64,000 nt of DNA. It comes from Homalodisca vitripennis. Its lineage: Eukaryota; Arthropoda; Insecta; Hemiptera; Cicadellidae. A program made the translations under genes and the position numbers. This document shows, one piece after another, positions 22,269 to 35,275 of the stretch; position 1 is the first letter of the stretch, and each line of letters begins with the position of its first letter. The notes beneath the pieces were generated by a model. That model did no database searches and had not been told where the DNA came from. It saw nothing but the letters and a program-made list of their open reading frames with translations. Where the stretch lies: NCBI RefSeq assembly GCF_021130785.1, contig NW_025777522.1, forward strand, positions 1 to 64,000, in the 5' to 3' direction.

Positions 22269-25200
22269 TACTGGAAATAAAATGTGTTGTAAAAAGCAAA
22301 ATACCATAGTAGTACAAGCAGTACAAAGATTTACTTTTATTTAGATTTAATTTTAATATGTACACATATAAAAAACCATTAACATGTATTATTTATTGTC
22401 TATGTGTGTTAAATTTTATCTTAAAATGAAATGATGTGTTACAAAAGGATATACACAGGCGTCACAATGAATATTCGTACATACGCATGAGATGGCGCAA
22501 CGTGTTGAAATTCTCCAAGTCGATGAGACGTATTTTAGTGTATTAAATTATATGGAATGTTATTTTCTTGTATTTGAATAATTTTTAATTTTTCAATATC
22601 AAGCTATTTAGTATGGTACGTATTAAACCTATAAATGTCGTGTAGCTTACGATTAATTACTATTAAAGGCATATAATATAAATGCATCACATAAAAATAT
22701 TATACTTTGAGAGAAACAAGGCTTTATTTATTTTTGAGTACTCCTAAAAATTTAATCTTGTTAATTAATTTTCAGTATAATTGCTACATTTTTATTCCCT
22801 TCATTTACTTATACTACATTAATCAATAAAATCACTGTGTTCATAGTATTGTTAAATAAACGGGTATTCAACCATTAAAATGCAATTATTATAGATTGGT
22901 GTATAGTTGGCAAAATATACACCAATATCTCGAAAGTAAGTTGAATAAGTTAGATGATACAATAATAATGTAATAACAATCGCTGAACAGAACTCGATCG
23001 TTGATAAAGTAAAATATATTTATAACGTTAGTTCTAAACTTGAATAGTATTATAATATGCAACGTTGATCACTATATTATGACAGACCAACAGAATAATA
23101 TTTACCCTGTCCATTGTGTAAATTTCCTTAACGCTTAACCAATAATAAAATAAACGATCCTAATCTTAACACAGTTCAATAAAAATAACATTTAATCCTT
23201 TGTTGATATTACTCATATCATAATTCAACCACAGATGAGTAGCGTAAAACCTCTAAAAACTATGTTGTGCTTTTGGGGCTAAAAATAAACTAATAGGTCG
23301 ATACGGAACTTGATGGATAACCTAGATAGATAACCATTACTTTTTTCCCAAAAAATAATAGTTCTAAAATATAACAGAAGATAACACTTTGATTTTTAGT
23401 TATGCAGTAATATAAATTATAAATGCCTGAAAATAATTATAAAAATTAATATTTAATAATTTGTATAACATTTAATAAAGAAATCATTTGTACCATAACA
23501 GGAATTTTTCATATATAAGGAAAACTTGGAGTATTACAACCTCTTCATATTTCTTGGAAACGATAAAACATCAGATAGTAAAATGACTTCAACATAAATG
23601 TGCTGTCAGCCTTCATAAGACGAGAACAATTTAAAATACTCATTTAAAGACAAATTATATTTCCCCTGACGTATAGAGTAAAAGTGCAATAAGTTTATCC
23701 ATTTACGTTTCAAAATAGTTTATGGAGACAATTAATATCTAATTATTAGATGTACAAAACATGACATACTGTGTTAAAATTTGCAATAACAACATTTGAG
23801 TTCAAAATTGAAATCTATTAATTTAATAATAACTTGAAAGTATCATATTTAACGGGTCAATCACTTGATCATATAAGTACCATATAATGCACTAAATTAA
23901 CCTTATTATTTTATTCTAGTGTAAAAGCATTTGATTATTCAAAATCACTTTATCTAGAATTACTAGAATGTGTTTTATTAATTCTTTTTAGTTTAACATT
24001 TACCGTTACTTGTAATGATGTATTATAAAATGCATTTTTTACAGCTCTGAATATTGCTCTACCAGAAAAGAGTCACATATAAAAAGGCATGGCTTTTTAT
24101 GTTGTTTATTGACTTGTATAGTTTCTCTTAGATAAAGAAATCAATAAGATTACCTTAAACTGTGATAATAATTTTTATGAAACTATTACAGGGGGAAAGT
24201 AGGATGGAATGTAAATTAATCATTAATTAAAGCTTGTAAGGATTGATTCTACATTAAAGCTTTCACCCAAGCGATGGGTGTTTCAATCAGAAATGTTTAC
24301 CACGTACCAAAACCATCAGATGGTATATCGTTCTGTGTTGCCAAGCACCTTCCAAATTTCCAACCAAATCTATTTAAAAAACAGGGAACCTAAAAAAAAG
24401 AAATCGAATCCAGCCAGAAGTACTATAACAAAGTTTTATTGTTATAATTGATATTCAAACAAATTAATGCCTCGTTTTCCAGTACGAAATAAGGCACACG
24501 TAAAGGCAGCGGTAGAGTGTACTCAAAATCCTGCTGGAGCTGATGCAGTGGTTTAAGCTCAAAGCTGTAAGCCTATTAACTGAAGATTAGGTCTCTGAAG
24601 GCTCAACTATATCAATTGCACACCCGCCAGAAGTCTACAAAACTACATTATCTTAAATCTTACAATATTTTGAAAGAGCTCAATATTTTTCATGTCCACA
24701 TATTAGATCTCTATTTTAAAAATTTCAAACCCACTGTAGTATACAAAGTGTCTACACTAAAGCCTTACCTCTGAAGATTTTATTTATAAAAATTTGTAAG
24801 TACATAATTATAAATATTTTAAAATTAAAATAATAATTTTTTAATGATATACAAATTGTTCTTCCATATTATACTTCAGCATAATATTCCGACAGGTCAA
24901 TTAAAAGATTTACAATAACATGTGTTCTAAATTTGTTTATAAAAGTGAACATATTTTTTATTTATTTTTAATGTACAATAATTAATTTTGATTCAATAGC
25001 GAAATTATGAACTTTGAATAGAATCTTTATTTTGCAACCCTTTTAAAGACAATTTGCTCCTATATTTTCCTTGTTATATTTATATTGTGTTTACCAGTAA
25101 AGTGTATCTTTACAGTAATAAGTTAAGTCTTTTAACAGCTAAAAAGTTTCACGTATACTAATTAGGGCAATAAAATATGAGTATGACGTTATGTTAAATG
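22269..25200. other. AT-rich non-coding stretch
   Basis: No ORF of note and no recognised terminal repeats. A possible degenerate trace of the CTAACGCTCAGCCAA motif (CCTTAACGCTTAACCAATA) occurs near 23,128. Confidence 0.6.
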
Positions 25201-25224
25201 CTTTAACTTTAGATGTAAGTTTGA

Positions 25225-25555
25225 GTCTGTCACAAGACTATAACAAAAGCACTGCTGACGTCATAGTTTGAAAAGTTTACAGAGCAGCAACAATGCTTAT
25301 GCATGATACGACTCCCAGTTTCATGATGCCAACGTATTTACCCCAATGTAGATAGCTGCTGATATTTTAGACAGCTTTTAAACTGCTGACGTCATGGTGT
25401 GATAAGTTTACAGAGCAGGAACAATGCTTATGCTTGACACAACTTCCAGTTTCATGATGCTGACCTATTTACCTCAAAGTCGATATACGATGATATTGTT
25501 GACAGCTTGCTCAGCACTGCTGATGTCACAGTGTTTATCAAACAGGTATTAGGTC
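25225..25555. repeat. Tandem repeat of about 130 bp with CRE palindromes
   Basis: Two nearly complete units and a partial third share GCTGACGTCATxGTxTGAxAAGTTTACAGAGCAG, AACAATGCTTATGC and AGTTTCATGATGC. Units begin at about 25,252, 25,381 and 25,515 (partial). The first two each contain TGACGTCA, the perfect cAMP-response-element octamer; the third reads TGATGTCA. Function is unproven. Confidence 0.85.
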
Positions 25556-27700
25556 ATCCGGAAACGTATATCTCTGGTATTCGGAACAATAATTGTTGAA
25601 TCTATAAAATGATTGAAATTCATTTGTCATGAATTAAACCCTATGTAAATGTTTTTAATAAAAAGCTATTATATTATATAGCCTTTATATTATTTTGTAC
25701 GGTATTCTCTAAGTAATAGTATTCGTTACTTCTGCATTTTATTATTTTGGTTGTAGTATAAATTAAATTAAAATAAGAGATAATAATTTTAACCCTGAAA
25801 CGTATTAAGGTTTAATCCACCATTATGAAAAGTGTAATTATTGATTGACAAATTATATTGATTATATACAATTATATTATATTATATAAATTGATTCCTT
25901 GTACATAATTTTGGGTATTGAATATTTTTATATCTCCAATCATTTTAATAAAATACATTTAGGGCACCTTAGTTTACTAACCCTATAATCCGTATTCATT
26001 CTTTACAGTATTTGACCTATCAAAAAACGTAAACATCCTAACCTATAATTTGTTAAAAACATTTCAAGAAATAGTTCTTGAAAATGGAATGGAAATTAAA
26101 ACAAAATCTTCATAGCATGCAAATTATGCCATTGATACTACTTGTACTGTACTTGATGTAAGTAATACGCTAGTGATGATAAAATTGACATGACATAAAA
26201 AATTTATTATTTCTACATATACTACATTTTAATTTACATCGATGAAACTGTTGTTATGGCCAACATTTGCGATTATAAATATATTCATACACCTAGTTAT
26301 AAAGAAATCAATAATTGAAAAAATATAACATTAATTTATAAACTATTGTCAATTTCAAAAATACCGGACATTCAAATCGTAAATCAAAGCTTAGGCGTAA
26401 AAATATTCAGTTTTTAAGTAGTGAGATAAGATTAAGTTATTTAGGCATATTAAGGATATTGATGCATATTGAGATTGAGATACTAATCTCTGACTTTAGA
26501 AACTGCAATGATCAGTTTGCAATGTTATGTATCTGAATCACGAGCGGTAGGGGACCAAGGGTATTTCTTTTTGAGCCATCGAGACCGCAGTGCAAGTTCG
26601 AGTTTTCCATCAATGTTTGTGCCTTACTTAAGGAATTATACGAATAATTCACAATTTTTTTATTATATCTTAATGGTTGCATGTATATTACAGGTTGACC
26701 GTTCATTTATTAATAAGTTAATTACAATCACTTTTTATTATTGTGTCGTATTAAGTATTTCGTTAATAGTTGAGAGGATTCATCAGAACAAGTTAAACTA
26801 CTAGAGCGATGTCGGGGCCGGTGATAATTCATCATTTACACTTTAATATTTAAAAATTGTATGGTAATAATACTAAATTACTGGGTTCTGATCAATATTT
26901 CGTTTTATAGTCGGGAAGACTGATCAAAACTTAATTATTGGAACCGAGCCAGGCCGGGGAACACCTAACCCAATTACAAGCCAATTAGGAAACCTTCATC
27001 CACTAGAGAACCTCTTGGCATGTCGGAGTAGGGTGAAGTATGGCCTGTTGTACCCCAGTAGGACGCTTTCCTATTTCCCTCCTTAGTGGAGTATTAAAAC
27101 TGATAATTTAATTTTGACAGTAAAACACATAATTTTTTAATGTATCATTTTCAGTTCTAACTTACTTTTATCAAATATACTTCCCTTAATGTAATAGAGA
27201 ACATTTAGAATTTTGTAGCAGTATGCAACAGAGGGGATAAAATACAATTTGACTTGTGAAACAAGGTTAATAAATCTGTTGAAGAGGGTAGTTAAATGTA
27301 AATTTGCTTTCTTTTTATAAAGCGTTATCCTATAACTCAGGTGACATCTGTTACAAGTAATTAGGGGTCGAATTGTAACAATTCAACTTTAAGTTGTAGC
27401 CTATTTAAAAAATTACTAAATTTACTTACTTTTTCTACATTTTTACTCCATATTATACTTGTTATATTATCTCCAATTTGTGGAGTATAACTTTGAGAGA
27501 CAAACTAGCACTGTATTATTTTTTACAATATGTCGGTAGTAGTTGATAATATCAACAAACTTGACTACTTAAAGACAAGATTTGTACGACGATTTTCTAC
27601 AGTTTAATACACAGATTCACTTTAGACAAAAAGCCCGTTACAATGGGTACACACATGGGGGAAAAATTGGGGGGTGTTAAATAATGCTAAAGTGCTGTGA
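25556..27700. other. Mostly AT-rich non-coding stretch
   Basis: A GC-richer patch lies at 26,940-27,080 (GAGCCAGGCCGGGGAACACC). The 98-codon ORF at 26,508-26,804 shows no family motif. No element ends were recognised. Confidence 0.55.
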
Positions 27701-27712
27701 TCGTAAAATAAA

Positions 27713-28420
27713 ATGGTTTATCCTGTTTCAGCGAATAATTTCAAAATATTTAATTTAAATATTAGAAGTTTAAGGAAACATTTTGACGAACTAATAGTCT
27801 ACTTGAACAGTTTGCCTTTTTTCATATAACATTATATCGTTTAACGGAGGTTTGGATAAAGAGCGGCGAGGAACATCGTTATCAGCTGCCAGGATACGAC
27901 ATGATATTCCAACCCAGGCCGGACAAACCAGGAGGGCGGCGTGGTGGTGTACGTGGATGTTGACCTTCACACACTCACAGCTGTTACCTGTTCGCTACAA
28001 TCGGAGCTCGTTAAACGTTACCTTTAATCTCTCTGTTGATAATCATCTGTTGTTCAGTTTTCACTTTTTTGCAATATATAGGCAATGTAAATTCAATTTT
28101 AATCAGTTTAAAAATGATTTTGAGGTTATTTTTAAGTAAATCCTGTAATCCTACTATTATAATAGGTGATATTAATATTTGCTTGTTGAAAGGATAAAGG
28201 CTCCGGGAGGGATTATTTAAACTTAATCTCGTCTTATGGCTTTGAAAGTTTATTAAGCCAAACCTACTAGAATATTTAATAACTGTATATCCTGTATAGA
28301 TCATATACTTGTGAGAAACTCAAAAGAAATTGAATTTGTACAGTTGTGTCTTGGAGCTGAATATAACAGATCATTACGCTTTAGATTTAAGGTTGTTGGG
28401 AGTTGACAAGCAAAGATCAA
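27713..28420 (+). pseudogene. LINE endonuclease domain, frameshifted
   Basis: From the ATG at 27,713 the text reads NFKIFNLNIRSLRKHFDELI, the first motif of LINE apurinic-like endonucleases. At 27,841 another frame gives LTEVWIKSGEEHRYQLPGYD, containing the catalytic-Glu motif (LTE.W), then GGxVVYV after a further shift. Later come TIIIGDIN at about 28,157 (the GDxN motif) and NITDHYAL at about 28,363 (the terminal catalytic DH). In working elements this domain nicks the target DNA to prime reverse transcription. At least three frameshifts and an in-frame stop inactivate this copy. Confidence 0.85.
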
Positions 28421-28782
28421 AAAATAATATTTTGTTCTGTTTTGGATCAGAAAATGCTTTAAAAAGACCATTGCATTTGGATGACCTGGAGTTCAATTTT
28501 TGGTAATAATGATGTAAAATTTGACTGTCTCGAACTTTTATAAAGTCTATTACGATTGTGTCAATGCATCGAGCACTCCTGAAAAAATAAATAGCATAAT
28601 AGGAAAAGAAAAGAATGGATTACAGATTACGTTATTAACTTAGTACATGAAAAGAACCGATTATTTGAAATTTTTTAAAAAAGACAGGGACAATTTTAGA
28701 GAAAAGAAATTCATATAAAAGGTATTCAAGACATGTAGCGAGGCACATAAAAAAGAGCCAAAGCTTACTTATTTTTTCAAAA

Positions 28783-30548
28783 TTGATTAACAACTGTAAC
28801 GGTGACTCAAAAAAGTACTGGGATGTAATAAAAAAAGTCGTAAAGGGGAACAAAAAGTCTTTAAATAATATCCATGTGGGAGATGTGGTGTTGAATGTTA
28901 ATGGTAACGAAAAAAATTGTAGCTATGAGTTTAACTCATATTTTACAAGTATTATTCCGAGTCTGCGATCTGAAGCTTTTGGTTGTGATTTATTTAATGA
29001 TAATATTTCAGAATGTAATGTGCACCTTGAAGGCCTTGATTGTAGCCTTGATGAAGTGGTACACATGCCATTAAATCACTAAAAAATAAAGTTAGTAGTG
29101 GAGTTGATGGTATAAGTAGCAGAACAGTTAAGGAAAAATATGGATATTTTTGCCCCTCTGTTGTTACATATTTTTAGAGAATCGTTAAGTTTAGGAATTT
29201 TTCCTGATACTTTTAAGGTAGCTATTGTAGTACCAATTTATAAGACAGGTGTTGTCTCTAGTGTTTCATCATACCGTCCGATCTCTGTAATAAACACAAT
29301 ATCTAAGGTATTTGAACTAGTAATAAAAACCAAGTTACTAGATTACTTTTTTTGAGAGGTCCTTGTTCTCCAGAAAATCAGTTTGGCTTTCTGAAGGAGA
29401 AAAGGTACAGATATAGCCATAGAAAAAACATATAAGTTTGCATTACTAACTCTATAAATAAAAATAAGTACACACTTGCAATTTACTTGGATATTCAGAA
29501 GGCATTTGATGCTTTGGATATTAATATATTAATAAATAAATTAAGATTGTATGGTATAGGAGGTAACGCACTAAAGTGGTTTGGATCCTTTTGCTATCAT
29601 AAGAAGACAGGTTGTCAGGGTGAACAAGGTTTTGAGTGATGCAATGTATTTGCGCTACGGCACACCACAAGGGGGAGTTTTAGGGCCTATAATGTTTTTT
29701 AGTATACATAAACGATTTGTTAAGTCTGAATTTTAATTCATCAATCTTTGCTTATGCTGATGACACAGCTCTTGTGTGCTCAGCTTACAACAGAGACTCA
29801 TTAAAATACAAAATTCATAGAGATTTGGAACAAATCTCTGCTTGGCTAATTCAAAATAAGTTACTCATTAACTCATCAAAATCTAAGTGCATAATGTTTT
29901 TTGACTGTGATATTTCTAAGGAAACTCTAAAAAATACCTTTGATTTGGTTTGCCATAAACACCAATGTTTGTATTCTTGTACATGTGAAAAATATTGAAA
30001 TAGTCGCATCTGTTAAGTATCTAGGGCTTCATGTTGACCAATACTTAAAATGGGATCAGCACGCTAATTACCTGTCGAAAAAACTTAAATTAAGATTAAC
30101 TACGGGCTGTACCATATGAAAAATTTTGTTGGTGGTGACCATTTAAGAACTCTCTACTTGGCGTGGTTTGAGAGTACCCTGAGGTATGGTTTAATTCATT
30201 ATGGAGGAACCTACCCAACCATAATCAGGAACATTATAATGTGTCAGAGACTTGCACTGTCGCACGGTTTATGGGTTAAGGCGGATGGAGAGCATGAGTT
30301 ATTTGTTTTCTGAACATAATATTTTGAAATTTGAACAGTTATATGTTTATAGCGCTGTAATGCATGTTTATAAATTTTTACAACAATATAAGTTTAGAGA
30401 AATTAATAGAGTTACTCGCAGTACACAATACATGTTTCTTGAAACGCCATTTTTTGTAAAGGAAGTTTGTAGAAAACAACTATGCTATCAGGGACCTACA
30501 ATGTTTAATTCAAATAGTGCAGTATTATGGAAACAGCATAATATTTGA
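28783..30548 (+). pseudogene. LINE reverse transcriptase and C-terminus, frameshifted
   Basis: The linker (SKKYWDVIKKVVKGNKKS, 28,800 onward) leads into the polymerase: SSGVDGIS at about 29,096, then PLLLHIFRESLSLGIFPDTF and SSYRPISVINTISKVFEL (29,150-29,320), the usual start of the fingers and palm. The region near 29,480 reads YLDIQKAFDALD with a catalytic Asp, about 29,655 reads RYGTPQGGVLGPIMFF, and 29,753-29,764 encodes YADD, the active-site box. The thumb and C-terminal portion continue through 30,116-30,313 (LAWFESTLRYGLIHYGG) and a different frame to 30,548. Catalytic boxes are preserved, but five or more frameshifts break the reading frame. It would have copied element RNA at the nicked target. 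Confidence 0.9.
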
Positions 30549-31152
30549 AGCTAAGCAAAGGTGAAGATGAAGGTAATTATCTTTTGTAGTAAACACAATT
30601 TAATGATAGGAATATGGGATTTTTGAGGGCAAATTTGTTTTTTTCTTTTAAACTTATGTGACTTATTCTCTTTGCATGTTCGTGGTTCTAGTCAAAGTTG
30701 TTGCATTGTTCGAGTTGTTTCACTTTGGCCTTGTTATTTTTTATGCTGTTATTTATTATAGATATATTTATGGAGTATATAATATTTATTTTGTGTAGGC
30801 TACTTGAGGAAGTTTATTGTTGTTGTTGTTATTTGTTGCACTGTTGATAAATATATATTTGTTGTTAAACCTTATTGTTTATTTGTTATCGATTATGAAG
30901 TTTATAAAATTGCTGTTACCATGTTATATATTTTATATCACATAATAATTATTTGTATATCTTGCATATAGCTGTTATAAATCAACGTAAATTACTGTCG
31001 TAAGGACATTGTATAAATTATTAGTTTATATAGTACATGTATAATAAATTACTTCAATCCCACGCGCAACCTATGAGTTGCATGGGAACAATAGAAAAAT
31101 GTATTGCATGTTATTCCTGAATAAAGATGATTTGAACTTGAACTTGAAACTT

Positions 31153-31153
31153 G

Positions 31154-31236
<83 letters not shown>

Positions 31237-31275
31237 GCGCACGCACGCACACACACACGCACGCACGCACGCACA
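31153..31275. repeat. (AC)n-(GC)n-(ACGC)n compound microsatellite
   Basis: About 120 bp of AC, then GC, then mixed ACGC repeats immediately after the LINE tail; it may have grown from the LINE's 3' simple repeat. ORFs in all frames here are repeat artefacts. Confidence 0.97.
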
Positions 31276-31399
31276 CTTTATTAATTCAAAGGTTTTATAC
31301 AATAATATACATTTAAGGTACATCATTGGTCATTGACTTACTCGTATGTATGTGCTATATAATCTAATTCATATCTAACTCATAACAGAATTAGTTTAA

Positions 31400-32500
31400 G
31401 GGGACTTGAACAATCCATATAAACCCATGTTAAATTAGGTACTTTTGTGTCCCATTATCTTAGAAAGTAATAAAGATAACAACCTGATATTTTTATCACT
31501 TACTATGTGGTCCTATAAAAAAGCTACTGATCTATTTTTATGAACTTATAACTCTGTTTGGCCAAGTTATGATTTTTTTTTATCTAGCGAGTTCAAAATA
31601 ACCCTGAAATATAGACTATTTTTCAGTAAAATGAGGCCTAATAAGTCAATACTTGTTATAATTGTTTCTTTGTAGATCAGTAGCATCATAGATAAGTACT
31701 AAACATCCTGTAAAAATTTCAGCTTGTTATCTTTAGTACTTTCAGAGAAAACGGGTCATTTGTGTGAAAAATCAAAATTTTCGGGAAAACGCAAAAAACC
31801 AAAAAATTTAGATAAAAAGTATCTTTTTCACAATACTTGAGCTCTAAAACCCTCCAGGAACATAATGTTCATCATTCTCCTCTTCCTCTCCAAGAGCTCT
31901 CCTTCTTTTCTTCACTCGACTTTCCTTGGTCATCACTACTACCTAATTTCTTCTCAGAAGAACTGGGTGGCACTACAACTTTTTGGAGTAGTAGGCCGAG
32001 GCCTAACTGTTGAGTTTTTCATCTGGTGAAACTGAAGGTAACTTTTTATAAAACCTATTACCTTTATTGGTACGTTTTTTAAAGATTCCTTTAGGTCTAG
32101 TCATTATATTATCAAAGATCACTTTGAAATAAAAGTCTATAAACACTGAGTCAACTTCCAATAATAACAAAATATTGTCAGAACAACAAAGCTGCTAGGT
32201 TACAAACAATTTACAATAACAAAACAAGCAGACATCTGTCAAAACTGCTAGGGTCATAGAGAAACAAAACCTAAGAGTAAGTAAATAATAAATCAGTAAA
32301 ATCAGCACTATAAGAAAGCTCAACACTGGATACAGCCGTCAATGGCGTTGCAGAGGGAACTTCAAAAATTTATTTGAAGCATTTAGAAATTTTTGTGAGT
32401 GATAATATTAATATCATTGTATTCCGAAAATGTCAAACTACAATAAAAAAAAAAAATAAAAAAATATATGTTAAAAGTAATTTTTTTTGTCCAAGTCCCC
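31400..32500 (-). mobile_element. GGGGA-ended TIR transposon, internally deleted
   Basis: Bounded by inverted ends GGGGACTTGAACAA at 31,400 and GGGGACTTGGACAA on the other strand ending at 32,500 (13 of 14 matching). TTAA precedes the left end at 31,396-31,399; the right flank reads GCTA, so a TTAA duplication is only half supported. The interior of 1,101 bp carries a short minus-strand transposase derivative and long AT-rich sequence. The same type of end (GGGGAGTCGGGCG next to TTAA) closes the element at 44.9-45.6 kb. Kolobok or a related Mutator-like TTAA group is the likeliest class. Confidence 0.65.
31859..32104 (-). pseudogene. Deleted transposase: N-terminus joined to C-terminus
   Basis: From the ATG at 32,104 the minus strand reads MTRPKGIFKKRTNKGNRFYK, a basic N-terminus like that of Mutator-like TTAA-type transposases of insects. 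After stops and a shift it ends KKRRALGEEEENDEHYVPGGF followed by a stop at about 31,859; an acidic run ending in a Gly-rich tip (YxPGGF or YGAGM) closes such proteins. The whole catalytic core is missing, so start and end lie only about 240 bp apart. The same arrangement occurs at 42,786-43,280. Family assignment is from memory of related proteins. Confidence 0.45.
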
Positions 32501-32782
32501 GCTAATCTGTACTATATTTTCCATAACAAACAAGTTAATATAAAATATTGTTTTAAAACCAGTAATACATTTTATTATTTACTGGTGCTTAGTAATCATA
32601 TAATTTGAATTATTAATTTGGTATTAATCTATGGTACTAAGTTGGAAGCACTATGTTCTTTTCCGATGTCATAGATCTTCAAATAATAACCTTTTAGTCT
32701 AATTGATTTTTTTATGTTTTCATTCCTGTTATTTTCTTTTACAAAATCATTCAAAGAATCATAAAATTTTATTTCTGAATAT

Positions 32783-32953
32783 ACAGACCACAATGAGGGC
32801 AATGTGGAGCCTGACCACTATAGACTGTGGCATATAAATTACTGTAATGTAGTATGCGGGTCCGACCGATATTGGGGTAGTGTGGCTTTGCCCTGCGGTT
32901 GGCTTTATGTGTGACATCCTATATGTATTAGGCTTTATGTGCCTTTAGTGAGT
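32783..32953. repeat. 172-bp dispersed repeat, copy 2
   Basis: Matches 15,890-16,061 in the same orientation. It begins AGACCACAATGAGGGC and ends GGCTTTATGTGCCTTTAGTGA. Confidence 0.85.
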
Positions 32954-33039
32954 ACCATACTTGGTTATAACATTGAATTGAACGTAAGTATTGAACGAAT
33001 ATTACATTTTATGTAAATGCAGGGTAGGAGTACGACAAG

Positions 33040-33245
33040 CTCCTCTGAGGTTGTATGGAAAGTTTCAAGCCTGTAGCTCATATCAAGCCCAAGATCTCCT
33101 GCGGACTGATAGATAGACATGCAGCAATATAGAAAAGAAATGTTTACATCCCTTCGACAGAAAAAAGAAAGATTATGTCAGCCTACTCAGTGATAGGCTT
33201 CAATGACGCTCAGCCAAATCCTATGGTTGGTTATGCAGCCTCATA
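33040..33245. repeat. TAACGCTCAGCCAA family repeat (copy 3)
   Basis: Contains GTTTCAAGCCTGTAGCTCAT, CTGATAGATAGACATGCAG and the boundary GATAGGCTTCAATGACGCTCAGCCAAATCC at about 33,190-33,222, joining the end of one unit to the start of the next. Confidence 0.7.
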
Positions 33246-35215
33246 GAATGTTATATTTAAACGATGGTTCAATCGGATTGAAATTAAAATTTATATGTTA
33301 GTTGTTTGAATGTGATACTACAAGGGAATCAATGTTTGTCAAAAGTATTATTAAACATTTAGAAAATATAATTCTGGACGATATAGAAAATGTTTTCATT
33401 CTAACTGAAAATACCTCATAGAGCAATTACGAAATGATCACGAAAAAAAGAGTATAAGATTGTAACATAACATTAGGAAATAGGCAGTAGAACATGTTTC
33501 AGATGTTGTATTGTTTATGGAAAAAGCTATATCCTAATACTTTATTACATAACTACCAACCCAACTGAAAAATATTCAGTGGTTTAAAATATGACAATAT
33601 TATAAATTGACATATTAGTTTTATGATGTACAAGGTGAGCCATCTAAGGTGTCCTTAAACGTATATTAGGAGAACAGTTAGAGTTATAACTAAGAAACAA
33701 TAAACAAACCCCAAGACATATAGAAGGAATCTTGTTTAAAATATTTTAAATTAAATTAATGAAACAAGATGTTGAAAAGCAGCAGGTCTTGTATTAAAAT
33801 CTCAAAAATGTTCTAATTTAAACCAATAACAGCCACTACATTGTTTTGAAGCAACTCATACATAATGTTTTAAAAACAAAGTTTTAACATAAGGTTCCAC
33901 ATTATTTGCTAATTCTTTAAGTTACCACCATTTGAACTTTTCTTGTTTCAGTTAAAACCTTAAAAGTTTTGATTTTTTAGGTTAAGGGCAAGATTTTATA
34001 CTATTCATGTGAAATTTCCCAACTAAGTGTTTTTGGTCCTCTGTTTTGTAATTGTTAAATATCAATTGAAAAATGCGTCAAAAGGTTTAATTTCTTTCCG
34101 AAATTAGCTTTAATCCACGCTTTTAATAATAGGCCTATACAACAAGAATATTTTATACGTTTTAATCTTCAACATTACAAACATTTTCACTCAAAAATAG
34201 AGATATGCACATGGTTTTAATTTACTAAAATTTAACTTATATATAAAAACACAATACCTAAAGAAGAGGTTAGCTCGTATTCCTCGAAACATTTTGCTGT
34301 TGTTGGAACACCTATCGTTAACAAATCCTATTATCTTTTGAAGTTAAATTTAATCGTCACTAATGAACCTGTTTCCTTTGAGTTGCTGATATAGTGATAT
34401 AGAGTTTATGTTATAGTTTGTGTTTGGTATTGGTTATTCCCATGTATTCCAAGGCTTTAACAACAATAATGAATAATTTTCTCTGCTTCACTTCTTATTC
34501 TTATTCTAAGTTAAGGCTTATTTTCTTATTCGCCTTATGTCTAAAAAGATCTGGCATATTCTATGTACGGTTTTTTTCGAGAAAGTCTTAATTGTTTTCG
34601 GATGGCATATACGAAATTCTGTCCTAAAAACTACAAATTGGGCCATATCAAACTCATTTGTTGCATAATACGAATTTCACAATGCTGCCTGTTCCCTTAT
34701 TATGATAGGAAAATGGTTTTTTAAAACGTCTGTTTCATTTAAAAAACAATCAAAATATCATTTAATAAAGATGTTTGTATAAACCGAATGCAATTTTATA
34801 GTTCCACTTCAAATATTAGATATCTAGACCTGGCCCATTGATTCAGCCATCGGATATCAAATAAAGGCTGATGCTAGTCTATAAAGTGCTCGGAACTCCT
34901 GACGATGCTGGGAATAATGTGTTCACTGATAAAACCCATATATGAGTTTAACTTCAATTCTGTCTTTTAATTTAGATTGGTTTCTATTCTGTGAGCATTA
35001 AAGGAACGAAAAGGGTTCACACATCCTTTGTAGTAAGTCAATAGAACTGCTTATTACAATGAACGAACTTGAGCAGTTAGCTGTAGACGGTGTCCCAGGT
35101 GCACTCCACAGTCTATTAGCAGGGTATTCAGTCACGACTAAGGGTACTTAAACTAAATTAAAAATCAATTGGAGCCACCTTGCCTCAATTGAGGTGATAT
35201 GAAGTGTATTGTTGT

Positions 35216-35219
<4 letters not shown>
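33246..35219. other. AT-rich non-coding stretch
   Basis: No recognised gene. TACAAGGTGAGCCATCTAAGG at about 33,629 resembles a mariner terminus, but no partner end was found. Confidence 0.55.

Positions 35220-35271
<52 letters not shown>
35220..35271. repeat. (TA)n microsatellite
   Basis: About 52 bp of pure TA. The 124-codon minus-strand ORF that overlaps it contains a Tyr-Ile repeat from this tract and has no family motif; it is not called as a gene. Confidence 0.95.

Positions 35272-35275
<4 letters not shown>

Larger units (their letters stand above)
27713..31155 (+). mobile_element. Non-LTR retrotransposon (CR1/jockey type)
   Basis: A decayed LINE reading left to right: apurinic-type endonuclease, reverse transcriptase, C-terminal region, then a 600-bp 3' untranslated region. 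The 3' end reads CTGAATAAAGATGATTTGAA followed by short TTGAACTTGAA repeats, a tail type seen in insect LINEs that end in simple repeats instead of poly-A, and it runs straight into an AC microsatellite. The 5' end is not clear: coding starts at about 27,713 and no ORF1 (gag-like) was found, so the copy is probably 5'-truncated. No target-site duplication could be assigned. Confidence 0.85.

Noticed and set aside
26508..26804. 98-codon plus-strand ORF with an antisense ORF
   Set aside because: Both strands open in AT-rich DNA with no motif; no evidence of coding.
31049..31336. Five overlapping ORFs on both strands
   Set aside because: They encode Thr-His, Cys-Val or Arg-Ala repeats produced by the AC/GC microsatellite.
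33625..33665. TACAAGGTGAGCCATCTAAGG as a mariner terminus
   Set aside because: No inverted partner and no transposase sequence in the flanks.
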